Positions 47,658-55,609 of a stretch of 64,000 nucleotides of DNA are shown here, piece after piece (within the stretch, counting starts at the first letter, position 1; every line of letters begins with the position of its first letter). Location: assembly GCA_027452215.1 (NCBI GenBank), contig DAIDGQ010000012.1, positions 62,001-126,000 on the forward strand, in the 5' to 3' direction. The notes beneath the pieces are model-generated. The model saw nothing but the letters and a program-made list of their open reading frames with translations. It had not been told where the DNA came from and did no database searches. This stretch comes from Granulicella sp. Lineage in GTDB: Bacteria; Acidobacteriota; Terriglobia; Terriglobales; Acidobacteriaceae. The position numbers and the translations under genes were made by a program.

Positions 47658-48869
47658 CTACCCATTTCGAAGAGCCTGCCGAACTCGGTCACGCCAACTG
47701 TCGGTATGGAAGATTCTTGTAACTTGCCTTTGATACTCCATACGGATCTCTGCTTTGGTATGCGATATCATTTGCTTCCAATCCCCAGATAGAACATAGG
47801 TCGCGTTCTTTTCTATGGGTGACTCCAATATAACGCGGCTAGAGTTCGTAAATTCGTAAACTGCATAGCCCAGCCAGCCCTTCTTGCCCATATATGTGAG
47901 CTTAGGATTCAGCGACAGCATGTTTTCCAGTCTGCGCGGGTCGAATTGCGGTCGCGCCATACTCCTGGATGGCCGTGAGCGCCTCCAAATATGTTCAAAC
48001 TCATCTAAGAAGGCTCCATGGTCCGGGGGAAGTAGTTCGAACGGAAAGTTTATGAGGGGCGACCATGCTGTTCTTGCATCTTCAACCTTAGAATGGAGTA
48101 CGCTCAAATGCCTTTCCATATCAGGTAGCGGCAGTAGCACACAGCAGAATCTACAAGAAACCAAATTCTTGATCTTAGCTTCCAGTTTGGATTCTTTATC
48201 CGGGCTGATCTTGACGAATTTGCCGACCGTTGATTTTGTTTGCTTTTTTTCCCGTAGCTTTTGCTTTTTGCTGAGTTTTAGAGAGACGGGTTCCGTTGCC
48301 TTGTTCGTATGCGCCGGCTGCACAGATACTGCTCGATTCTGCCTCTCAAAGGGCATCTTGCAAAGTGAACAGGCAAACGTTTTAGGCGTTGGCCTGTTGC
48401 GGACTCGAAGCTGAAAGCTGTCTAAAAAGATCGGTAATTTCCGGCGATCGACGCTGCGATGGCATCCCGGGCAAATCACATGCTGTTTCTTCTCACGCTC
48501 ACCAGGAGCGAATGCGGCATTGGTTGATTCAATCTGGCCAGAACTGGCCACCCCCGAATCCCCAGAAACTCTCCCCCTCGACGAAACTATCGTTCCATGA
48601 TCTACGAATGCCTTCGGAATCAATCGACGTTTACGACTAGTGTCGAGCACCGAAAGATCGATCGATCTCTCTGGCAGGAACCTGCGTCCAACTAGGGACG
48701 TCCCATCTCGGCGTTGCCCAACTGCTTGTCCAAGGACCTTCGCCGCCGCCTCTTCGCCCAAAGACGATGGATGGGCCCTCCCAGCGGCCATTCCAACTAA
48801 TTTGTCATGCATCTGCCGAGATCTTCCGCCCGTTTCGGGTGCGAAATCGTTGGTTCTCGAACCGTTCAC
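47658..48869 (-). CDS. Unknown protein with zinc-finger-like Cys/His motifs, atypical base composition
   Basis: About 403 residues, no known family recognised. Seen: an N-terminal segment (LVGMAAGRAHPSSLGEEAAAKVLGQAVG), a CPGC...CSLC cysteine set (about 130-170), a Lys-rich stretch (SKKQKLREKKQTKS), and CRFCCVLLPLPDMERHLSVLH, a C2H2-finger-like motif. The C-terminal half is mixed alpha/beta. The DNA is clearly less GC-rich than its neighbours, with T runs, and it runs against the hscA-fdx direction, which points to acquisition by transfer. GTG 48869 with GAGG upstream was chosen; TTG 48872 and an internal ATG 48812 are alternatives. A DNA-binding or nuclease role is possible but unproven. Confidence 0.6.
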   Translation of the reverse strand: MNGSRTNDFAPETGGRSRQMHDKLVGMAAGRAHPSSLGEEAAAKVLGQAVGQRRDGTSLVGRRFLPERSIDLSVLDTSRKRRLIPKAFVDHGTIVSSRGRVSGDSGVASSGQIESTNAAFAPGEREKKQHVICPGCHRSVDRRKLPIFLDSFQLRVRNRPTPKTFACSLCKMPFERQNRAVSVQPAHTNKATEPVSLKLSKKQKLREKKQTKSTVGKFVKISPDKESKLEAKIKNLVSCRFCCVLLPLPDMERHLSVLHSKVEDARTAWSPLINFPFELLPPDHGAFLDEFEHIWRRSRPSRSMARPQFDPRRLENMLSLNPKLTYMGKKGWLGYAVYEFTNSSRVILESPIEKNATYVLSGDWKQMISHTKAEIRMEYQRQVTRIFHTDSWRDRVRQALRNG

Positions 48870-49053
48870 CAAGAAGCCTCATGTAAGCAGTAATTGCTTC
48901 ACTATATGCTCATTGGTTCTGAGGCGAAGGTCGACTCATTTTGCCGAGCGATCCCGGACGGGAGAATAGCTGTATGGTTGTTGAACCTAAGGTTGGCGAC
49001 TTACTCCGCCACGTCGCACTCTTCACCAGGATCCCGCGATCCACCCGCAAGCA

Positions 49054-49113
49054 CTAAACTGGAAGAGCTATGTCAGACAACGAAACCCCTCGCCCCTGAA
49101 TCGACTTCTCCAA
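49054..49113 (+). pseudogene. Truncated duplicate of the ferredoxin gene 5' end
   Basis: Bases 49068-49113 align base for base with 49632-49677, the real start of the ferredoxin gene: the first 23 bp are identical and 18 of the next 23 match. Looser similarity continues upstream to 49054. The copy has its own ATG (49070) and GGAAGAG ribosome-binding site but stops after nine codons (MSDNETPRP). It is a relic of fdx left upstream of the DUF4160-DUF2442 cassette. Confidence 0.85.
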
Positions 49114-49147
49114 CGGGGTCCAAAACTGAAGCCATAGAAGGTACAGC

Positions 49148-49384
49148 ATGCCAGTTGTCTTGCGAGTCGGCCCCTACGCTTTCTTATTCTTCAGCAATGA
49201 AAGTAACGAGCCCCCGCATATCCACGTCGAGCGAGATGACAATATGGCAAAGTTCTGGCTCGATCCCGTCCGAAATGCGGCAAATCATGGCTTCCGGAAC
49301 CACGAACTTAACGTCATACTGAACTTGGTGAAAGAAAATCGAGATCTGTTTCTGGAGCGTTGGGATGCATACTTCAATGGTTGA
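49148..49384 (+). CDS. DUF4160 family protein
   Basis: A 78-residue product: PVVLRVGPYAFLFFSNESNEPPHIHVERDD and AKFWLDPV...NHGFRNHELNVILNLVKENRDLFLERWDAYF are the DUF4160 core. Genes of this family are nearly always followed by a DUF2442 gene, as here, and the pair is usually listed as a toxin-antitoxin-like module; activity is not established. GAAGG precedes ATG 49148. It overlaps the next gene by up to 20 bp. It sits between a relic copy and the intact copy of the fdx start. Confidence 0.88.
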   Translation: MPVVLRVGPYAFLFFSNESNEPPHIHVERDDNMAKFWLDPVRNAANHGFRNHELNVILNLVKENRDLFLERWDAYFNG

Positions 49385-49607
49385 GCTGGATGCAAGCGCC
49401 GTAGACGTGAGCACCGATGAGCAAACTCTCCGGGTCGTCCTGGCCGACGGACGTGAACTCAGCGCCCCGCTCATGTGGTTTCCTCGCCTGTTTTCAGCCA
49501 CCGCCGAACAACGTTCCAAGTGGCGTCTCATGGGACATGGCATAGGAATCGCCTGGGATGAACTGGATGAACATCTATCCGTAGCCGGTCTCCTTCGGCA
49601 ACACTGA
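49365..49607 (+). CDS. DUF2442 family protein
   Basis: An 80-residue product: VDVSTDEQTLRVVLADGRELSAPLMWFPRL...RSKWRLMGHGIGIAWDELDEHLSVAGLL is the DUF2442 fold, often the partner of DUF4160 and related to antitoxin-like NE0471 N-domains. ATG 49365 (GGAG seven bases upstream) overlaps the DUF4160 gene by 20 bp; ATG 49377, overlapping by 8 bp, is the alternative. Both show tight coupling. Its stop is 27 bp before fdx. Confidence 0.85.
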   Translation: MHTSMVELDASAVDVSTDEQTLRVVLADGRELSAPLMWFPRLFSATAEQRSKWRLMGHGIGIAWDELDEHLSVAGLLRQH

Positions 49608-49633
49608 CTCTCTGCCCTAGAATAGAAGTTGCT

Positions 49634-50065
49634 ATGTCAGACAACGAAACCCCTCTCCCCGAAGTCGACCTCTCCAAGCCCCCCGCCCCAAACATGGTCC
49701 GCGTTACCTTTGAGCCCGAAAACAAAACCGTCGAGTTCCCCTTCGACACCCTCCCCTATGACGGCCACGGCCAGCCCATGTCCTTCCTTGACGTCGCCGA
49801 AAACTACGGCATCTTCCTCGATCACGCCTGCGGTGGCGTCGCCGCCTGCACCACCTGCCACATCTTCCTCAAGAAGGGCGCCGAAGGAGTCTCCGAACCC
49901 GAGGACCTCGAGCTCGATCGCCTCGAACTCTCCCCCGGCCTCCAGCTCAACTCCCGCCTCGGCTGCCAGTGCGTCATCGAGAAGCCCGGAACCTACGTAG
50001 CCGAGATCCCCGCCTGGAACAAAAACTACGTCCAGGAAGGCAAGCCCGCCGCCATCAAAAAGTAG
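49634..50065 (+). CDS. fdx: [2Fe-2S] ferredoxin of the ISC type
   Basis: A 143-residue electron carrier. The cluster motif is Cys66-x5-Cys72-x2-Cys75...Cys111 (HACGGVAACTTC and RLGCQC), the adrenodoxin/Isc-Fdx spacing. It should supply electrons for Fe-S assembly with HscA, whose gene would normally be next to it but lies 2.1 kb upstream. An N-terminal extension of about 20 residues and a C-terminal tail with EIPAWNKNYVQEG are family features of acidobacterial forms. The ribosome-binding site (TAGAAG) is weaker than that of the relic copy upstream. Confidence 0.92.
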   Translation: MSDNETPLPEVDLSKPPAPNMVRVTFEPENKTVEFPFDTLPYDGHGQPMSFLDVAENYGIFLDHACGGVAACTTCHIFLKKGAEGVSEPEDLELDRLELSPGLQLNSRLGCQCVIEKPGTYVAEIPAWNKNYVQEGKPAAIKK

Positions 50066-50148
50066 CCACCGTCCGGCCAACCTGCCGGGCCCATTTTGGG
50101 ATGTCCATCCCGCACCGGCGTCAAATCCGGCGTCTCAGACCCCGCGTG

Positions 50149-50188
50149 TCCCGAACCTTCCCTCAGTCACGCGGCTTGCAACCCAAGA
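50149..50188 (+). repeat. 40-bp inverted repeat, left copy
   Basis: This 40-bp stretch downstream of fdx is identical to the reverse complement of 55545-55584. Neither copy is a hairpin by itself. Together they flank 5.4 kb that hold the sigma operon, the RNase H fusion and the TolC-type gene. Confidence 0.95.
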
Positions 50189-50226
50189 TCCTGCTGAACA
50201 CGAACAATTTCACTCATTTTCGCTGG

Positions 50227-51258
50227 TCACGCCGCCATCGGCTGACTGCAGCGAATCTCCGGCCACTCCAGCTCGGAGTGCCGTTTCGCCTCTGGAATCA
50301 ACGTGATGGTCTGCTCATGCTTGTCCCGTAGCACCGTCAGCACCACCCCACGCCCTCTACCCGCATGCAACCGCTTTACCCAGTCCGCAGTCGACCTAAC
50401 CACAATAGAATCAACACGTAAGACCACATCCCCGGCGCGAATTCCAGCCCCAGCCCCCGGACTATTCGCCACCACCGTCTCCACCAGCAACCCCCCACCC
50501 GTCGACGACCCGAAAAACTCCGCCAACTGAGGCTCCATCGCCTCCAGTCCGATCCCGGTAAATGGCGTATTATGTATCATTTGCAACAAGAATCCAGGCC
50601 CCTTGGAAGACCCGCCCCCAGCCCCTGGCGGCACGTCATATCCCTCCACCGCCGCACCCACCACGGGATCCCCCTCATCCGTCAGCCGATCCGGCTCCGC
50701 CATCCTCGCCAGAGCCTCCCTCTCCACCTCCCCGCGGTACGCAAGTTGTGCGTTTACAGTAACTTGCTTGCCTCCCCGTATCACTGCCAGGGTGACCGCC
50801 GTCCCCACTCCAGCGTCATGAATCATCCGCCGCAGCCCATCCGCGCTGCTGATCATCTGCCCATTCAAACTCACAATCACATCATGCGTCCGCAGCCCCG
50901 CCTTCCCCGCCGGTCCGTCATGATCCACCATCATCACCTCAACCCCGCGTCCACCCGCTAAGTGAAGAGAAGAAACCTGCTTATCGCTCAAATCCTGAAA
51001 CAGAATCCCGAGATACCCATGCGCATGAGGAGGAATCCCCCGAGGCGATGCCAGATGCGATCCACCACTCGACAGGCTCTCACTTTGTTTTGCAGTCTTG
51101 TGATCAACCCCCTCTGCCCGCCCCGTCCGCACAATCAGAAACAGCGCCAACCCGCACGCAAGTCCAACATTCCATAGAGTGAATGCTCCCGCACGCCGCC
51201 CCCCTGCCGCCCCACCGAATTCGTTCGTATGTCTCATCACCATTCGAAGCATGCCCAT
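50227..51258 (-). CDS. Periplasmic protein with two PDZ domains
   Basis: A 343-residue product with one N-terminal membrane anchor (LWNVGLACGLALFLIVRTGRA). PDZ 1 (about 80-170): GYLGILFQDLS, MMVDHDGPAGKAGLRTHDVIVSLNGQ. PDZ 2 (about 235-325): GGGLLVETVVANSPGAGAGIRAGDVVLRVDS. No protease domain is present, so it is probably a sensor or scaffold rather than a Deg protease. Its ATG shares a base with the stop of the anti-sigma gene (TAATG), which indicates coupling to that operon. Confidence 0.85.
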   Translation of the reverse strand: MGMLRMVMRHTNEFGGAAGGRRAGAFTLWNVGLACGLALFLIVRTGRAEGVDHKTAKQSESLSSGGSHLASPRGIPPHAHGYLGILFQDLSDKQVSSLHLAGGRGVEVMMVDHDGPAGKAGLRTHDVIVSLNGQMISSADGLRRMIHDAGVGTAVTLAVIRGGKQVTVNAQLAYRGEVEREALARMAEPDRLTDEGDPVVGAAVEGYDVPPGAGGGSSKGPGFLLQMIHNTPFTGIGLEAMEPQLAEFFGSSTGGGLLVETVVANSPGAGAGIRAGDVVLRVDSIVVRSTADWVKRLHAGRGRGVVLTVLRDKHEQTITLIPEAKRHSELEWPEIRCSQPMAA

Positions 51259-52223
51259 TACTGGATGTCGGCCGATCCCTGCAGCACCTGGTACGACGCA
51301 TTCCGTATCGCAGGGTTCGCATCCTGCGAAGAAACCGTCCGCAATACTTGCCGCACACTGGAGTCTGCCTCCACCGGAGTCAGCATCGAAATCGCCTGCG
51401 TCCGCACATCCGCACTCTTGTCGTGCATCAGCGCATCCAGCACAGCATCACGCACATGTTCGTCCTGTCCCACATACGGTTGCAGCCCGCTAAGGGCCTT
51501 CAGACGCACCTCGGGGCTCTTGTCATAGCGAAGCGACGACACCAGAATGGAGCGAATCTCATTGGCCCCGCCGCCGCTGGTGTCACAGCTATGTCCTGCG
51601 CGGCACTCGTTCGCAAGCAGCGCCACCGAGTCCGCATGCACGTCTGTGCTGGTCGCAAGCTTTGTACCCAACAACAGCAGTTGGCGAATCTGAGGATCGT
51701 CCAGCGAACCCTGCACCGTCTCCGGCACCAGACGGTTGTACTTCACCTGCACCAGGCTTGAGTTTGGCGTCTGCACAATGCCGGAAACGCTCGCGATGGC
51801 ACCGTTTGCCGTATTCGAAAGAATGACCGGCCGAGGAATCTGCGGAACATGCGCGGCCTGGTATCGGGCAATCACATTTCCCCCGAGAAAGCCCACCCCC
51901 AGCAGCAGTGTCGCCAATGCCGGCGCGCCCTGCAGGAATCCAAGCCAACGAAAGGCGTTGCCAAAGAAGCGCTGCGAAATCGAGCGAGGGGGCATCGAAT
52001 CAAGCGCCTCATCGAGCCGCATCCGAGATGCAGCCAGCAGGTTCGGCGAGGGCTCGACCATCGGCATCAATGCCAGCTCTTCGTTGAGCGCCATCAGCGC
52101 ATTCCACTCGCGGCGGCAATCCTCGCACTCCCCGAGATGCTGCTCCAGCGGAAATTGCAACTCGTCCGGAAGCTCTCCATACTGCGCCAGGATAATGTTT
52201 TGTTGAGCGTCTTCACACTTCAT
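51258..52223 (-). CDS. Anti-sigma factor with zinc-finger domain and periplasmic HEAT repeats
   Basis: About 321 residues. The N-terminus has a zinc-finger anti-sigma (ZAS) pattern, EQHLGECEDCRREW (HxxxCxxC). One membrane helix (PALATLLLGVGFLGGNVIA) follows, then a periplasmic part with HEAT-like repeats: KSPEVRLKALSGLQPYV, KSADVRTQAISMLTPV, NPAIRNASYQVLQ. It should hold the adjacent ECF sigma factor inactive until an envelope signal arrives. Start ATG 52223 has GAGG upstream; an earlier frame start at 52262 adds 13 residues. Lies between the sigma and PDZ genes. Confidence 0.85.
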   Translation of the reverse strand: MKCEDAQQNIILAQYGELPDELQFPLEQHLGECEDCRREWNALMALNEELALMPMVEPSPNLLAASRMRLDEALDSMPPRSISQRFFGNAFRWLGFLQGAPALATLLLGVGFLGGNVIARYQAAHVPQIPRPVILSNTANGAIASVSGIVQTPNSSLVQVKYNRLVPETVQGSLDDPQIRQLLLLGTKLATSTDVHADSVALLANECRAGHSCDTSGGGANEIRSILVSSLRYDKSPEVRLKALSGLQPYVGQDEHVRDAVLDALMHDKSADVRTQAISMLTPVEADSSVRQVLRTVSSQDANPAIRNASYQVLQGSADIQ

Positions 52224-52326
52224 GTTGCGTACCTCTACGGCCTCTGAATTGTCGTAAAACACCTGCAGCCTTACGCGGGTCTATAGCCTCACTTGCCCAC
52301 TCATGGCCCAAATCAAACCTCAATCC

Positions 52327-53094
52327 CTACCTTGCGTCCGCGAGCTTTGCCCGCAGCTTTCTGGTTGCACGAAACAGCGTGTTCTTGGCTGTCTCTTCGG
52401 TCGTCGAAAGCATCTCACCGATCGTCCTCAGCTTCAATCCCTGGTAGTGCTTGAGCTCGAATACGGTGCGTTCCCGCGGTGTCAGCTCATTCAATGCGTC
52501 GTGAATCGCAGCGTTCATCGTCTTGCGCTCTAACTCCCGGGCCGGGTTCGCACTTGCGCGGCCGTCGGTCAAATTCGCCAGCAGATCCATCTCTTCGCCG
52601 GATGCATCGAGTGCTGTCGACGGATCCTCTCGCCGGCTCTTGCGCCTGCGCAGTTGGTCCAGGCAAAGGTTCGTCACAATCCGATACAGCCACGTGTAGA
52701 ACGAGCACTCAAAGCGGAAGCTCGACAGATGGCGATACGCCTTGAGGAACGCCTCCTGATGCACATCCTGCGCGTCCTGCTCGTTGCCCAGCACATGCAG
52801 GGCAAGGCGCAGCACGCTACGGTCGTAACGTCGTACCAGGGCATCGAACGACTCTCGATCACCCTTCTGCGCCGCGCGAATGAGTTCGTCATCTTCGGCG
52901 CGCTGCTGCTGCCGCGCTTCCATCTGCTCGGTCGTTAGCTTGGTGCGAGTTCCGGGTTGGGCGGTAGCGTTGGGCATCGCTACCGTTGATTTTACTGCCG
53001 CACCGCCTGCCACGGTCTCACGTAGACCTAGCGCGAATGGACTGGGACGCCGGCGGCCTTCGCCAACGAGAACGATTGCGTCGCTGCTGCTCAT
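52327..53094 (-). CDS. ECF-type RNA polymerase sigma factor
   Basis: About 255 residues. Region 2 (DELIRAAQKGDRESFDALVRRYDRSVLRLALHVLGNEQDAQDVHQEAFLKAYRHL...SFYTWLYRIVTNLCLDQLRRRK) and region 4 (LNELTPRERTVFELKHYQGLKLRTIGEMLSTTEETAKNTLFRATRKLR) are complete; region 3 is absent, as in ECF factors. A 60-residue N-terminal tail of low complexity precedes it; ATG 53094 (GGAG upstream) or a Met near 52979 could be the true start. It heads an operon with its anti-sigma factor and a PDZ protein. Confidence 0.92.
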   Translation of the reverse strand: MSSSDAIVLVGEGRRRPSPFALGLRETVAGGAAVKSTVAMPNATAQPGTRTKLTTEQMEARQQQRAEDDELIRAAQKGDRESFDALVRRYDRSVLRLALHVLGNEQDAQDVHQEAFLKAYRHLSSFRFECSFYTWLYRIVTNLCLDQLRRRKSRREDPSTALDASGEEMDLLANLTDGRASANPARELERKTMNAAIHDALNELTPRERTVFELKHYQGLKLRTIGEMLSTTEETAKNTLFRATRKLRAKLADAR

Positions 53095-53205
53095 GCTGTT
53101 TCTGACTCCGGAGTCAGGGTAACTACACCTCGATAGACGAAGCCCTCCTTGCAAACGTAAGCGTCTCGCCGCGAAAGTTTCGCGTCTCGCAGTAAACTTG
53201 GGTGG

Positions 53206-53853
53206 ATGCCCCGTCCTTCCTCTACCCTCTTTCCTGACGATACGAACTCCAGCACCCAGGCCGGCTGGGTCTCTGCCCACTGCGATGGAGGTGCCCGCGG
53301 CAACCCCGGACCCGCCGGGTATGGCGCTGTCCTGCAAGATGAGGCAGGCGTGGTGCTGGCAGAGCTCTCTGAGTTTTTAGGCAATCGGACCAACAACTAC
53401 GCCGAGTATTCGGGGCTGCTCGGCTGCCTCCAGTGGGCTCTAGATCATGGCCATCGCCGCCTTCGCGTCGTCTCCGACTCGGAGTTGATGGTCAAGCAGA
53501 TTCAGGGCAAATATAAGGTGAATTCCCCCGATTTACGGCCACTCTGGGAGGAGGCGCGACGTCGCATTGCACTGCTCGATCGGTTTGAGATCAGCCACGC
53601 CCTGCGCCACAAGAACAAGGCCGCCGACCAACTCGCGAATCAGGCCATGGACCGGGGCACAAACCGGCAGCGGCCGGCCGCCGAGGCACCCGTACCGTTG
53701 CGCGCAACCCCCTCTCCTGCTGGGCCGCCGTCAGCGAACCGGGTCGAAAAACCAGCGACGATGCTGCGTGGATTTACTCGGAATGGCACGATTCACCTGC
53801 TCGGAGGGGCCACCCTCCCCGACGGCGTCTTCGTCAAGATCATCCCGGAATAA
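53206..53853 (+). CDS. rnhA: Ribonuclease HI with extra C-terminal beta domain
   Basis: A 215-residue product. The RNase HI core (about 20-150) has the catalytic carboxylates in HCDGGARGNPGPAG, NNYAEYSGL and SDSELMVKQ, and a last Asp in KAADQLANQAMD, so it should cut RNA in RNA-DNA hybrids. After a Pro-rich linker, the C-terminus (LRGFTRNGTIHLLGGATLPDG and VFVKIIPE) looks like the small DUF104/AF2212-type beta domain, which usually occurs as a free-standing antitoxin. That fusion is unusual. Divergent from the sigma factor gene. Confidence 0.83.
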   Translation: MPRPSSTLFPDDTNSSTQAGWVSAHCDGGARGNPGPAGYGAVLQDEAGVVLAELSEFLGNRTNNYAEYSGLLGCLQWALDHGHRRLRVVSDSELMVKQIQGKYKVNSPDLRPLWEEARRRIALLDRFEISHALRHKNKAADQLANQAMDRGTNRQRPAAEAPVPLRATPSPAGPPSANRVEKPATMLRGFTRNGTIHLLGGATLPDGVFVKIIPE

Positions 53854-53982
53854 GGGGTCTTTTACAGGCATTTGCTGGGATTTGTTCCTATTTACAAGGC
53901 ATGCTAGGGCCCGATGTTCGGTTTTCGATCTGCATGGAAGGATTTCGCATCCCCTTGCCCCCCATGGCAATCTAAGAGGAAC

Positions 53983-55518
53983 GTGACGACGCCTTCAGAC
54001 AACTTGAACTATCTCAACTACGCGGCGAAAGCCCTTTGGGTGGCTGTGGCGACGGCTGGACTGTCGGCGAGCGCGCAGCAGCCTCTTCCGAGCGCCCCGA
54101 GCGCCGTTCTTGCCGCACAGAATGAGTCACTTACAAAGCCCGCGGGTTCGGGGTTTGTCTTCACCCCGGCAGGAACGCAGCCTGGCCCCGGAGGGCTTCC
54201 AATTGATCTGGCCAAGGACGCCGCGCTTCCAATTTCGCTGGATGATGCTGTATCCATTGGACTTGAGAGAAATGTTCGACTAAAGTACGACCGCGCGAAC
54301 GAACGCGCAGTCAAGGGCGACACGCTCGGGGTTCTCGATGCGCTGATCCCGAATCTGAGCCTCAATGCTCAAAGTAGTGCGCAGGAGCTCAACCTTGCTG
54401 CGATGGGATTCAAGCCATCGTTCCTCGCGGGGTTTGCGAGCACGGGGCTGATTCCGCCGGGATATACGTTCTCTGAGATCGTGAAGGTGAATACGACGCA
54501 GGCGTCGGTTCATTTGGATCAGGTGCTGTTCAATCTGCCTGATTATGAGTTATATCGTGGAACGACTAATGAGACGAAAGTCGTTAGCCTCAATACACTT
54601 ACGGACCGCGGCGACCTTGTTCTGACGATTGGAATGGCCTACCTGCAGGTGCTCGCAGACCAGGCAAACCTGGCCAATGCCACGGCACAGCAGAGGGCAG
54701 CGAAGACGCTGTTCGATCAGGCGACCCAGAAGCATACGGCTGGCGTGGGGACCAATCTCGACGCGCTGCGGGGGCAGGTCGAGTATCAGCAACGCGAACA
54801 GGCAGTGTTTGCAGCCCAATCGACGTTGGATAAGGACACCATCCAGCTAGCCCGCATTCTTGGGCTTCCTGCGGGTCAGAAGCTGCAACTGACTGATTCT
54901 GCTCCGTTTGAGCAGCTTGCCGAGATGGACCTGGAGGCCGCGAAGATTACGGCATTTGAACATCGCAAGGATTTCCTCAGTCTGGAAGAGCAGATTGCCC
55001 TGACCGTTCGCGAGCAGAAGGCGGTTAAGTACCAGCGTTTGCCTACACTTGCATTCAACGGGTACTACGGGGTGATTGGCCTGACAGAGGGTCCGTACCA
55101 TGGCAATTTCAGTGCGGTGGGGTCGCTGAAGTTCCCTATCTTCCGCGAGGGGGGGCAGCGGGGGGAGATGGATGTTGTTAATGCGGAGTTGTTGGGGTTG
55201 CGGCAGCGGGAGGCGGATTTGCGGGTGGCGATCGACTCTCAGATTCGGGCGTCGATGCTGGATGTGAACGCAGCAAACGAGTTAGTGAAGGTTTCGCAGA
55301 GCAATGTGGAGCTGGCGGAGCAGGAATTGGGGGATGAACGGGAGAGGTTTACGGCTGGGGTGGACGATAACCTGGCGGTGGTGGATGCAGAGGCGGCGGT
55401 GGCGAATGCGCAGTCGGAGCTGGTTAAGTCGTTGTATCAGTACAATGTAGCGAAGCTGCAACTGGCGCGTAATACGGGGGTGGTGGAGACGCGGTACAGG
55501 GCGTATCTGGGCAAATAG
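53983..55518 (+). CDS. TolC-family outer-membrane efflux protein
   Basis: About 511 residues. Signal peptide (ALWVAVATAGLSASAQQ), then two repeats of the OEP domain with helical hairpins: ISLDDAVSIGLERN...LGVLDALIPNLSLNA, LANATAQQRAAKTLFDQATQKHTAGVGTNLDALRGQVEYQ, and AANELVKVSQSNVELAEQELGDERERFTAGVDDNLAVVDAE. Exports drugs or other molecules with an inner-membrane pump and periplasmic adaptor, neither in the window. Start: the frame opens at ATG 53914, but GTG 53983 has AGAGG upstream and precedes the signal peptide directly. The strand composition changes within the gene. Confidence 0.85.
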   Translation: MTTPSDNLNYLNYAAKALWVAVATAGLSASAQQPLPSAPSAVLAAQNESLTKPAGSGFVFTPAGTQPGPGGLPIDLAKDAALPISLDDAVSIGLERNVRLKYDRANERAVKGDTLGVLDALIPNLSLNAQSSAQELNLAAMGFKPSFLAGFASTGLIPPGYTFSEIVKVNTTQASVHLDQVLFNLPDYELYRGTTNETKVVSLNTLTDRGDLVLTIGMAYLQVLADQANLANATAQQRAAKTLFDQATQKHTAGVGTNLDALRGQVEYQQREQAVFAAQSTLDKDTIQLARILGLPAGQKLQLTDSAPFEQLAEMDLEAAKITAFEHRKDFLSLEEQIALTVREQKAVKYQRLPTLAFNGYYGVIGLTEGPYHGNFSAVGSLKFPIFREGGQRGEMDVVNAELLGLRQREADLRVAIDSQIRASMLDVNAANELVKVSQSNVELAEQELGDERERFTAGVDDNLAVVDAEAAVANAQSELVKSLYQYNVAKLQLARNTGVVETRYRAYLGK

Positions 55519-55544
55519 TGTGCTTTCGGGCTGACTCGGCTCGG

Positions 55545-55584
55545 TCTTGGGTTGCAAGCCGCGTGACTGAGGGAAGGTTCGGGA
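55545..55584 (-). repeat. 40-bp inverted repeat, right copy
   Basis: Exact reverse complement of 50149-50188. It lies between the TolC-type gene and the ATP-pyrophosphatase gene. Four of the six flanking bases on one side (CGCG) also match. Confidence 0.95.
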
Positions 55585-55609
55585 TGCGCGCGAGGATTTG
55601 GAGGCATTT

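Noticed and set aside
53854-53982. oriC-like region between rnhA and the TolC-type gene
   Set aside because: No DnaA-box cluster or AT-rich unwinding element was seen; the origin idea rests on skew alone and is reported as such.
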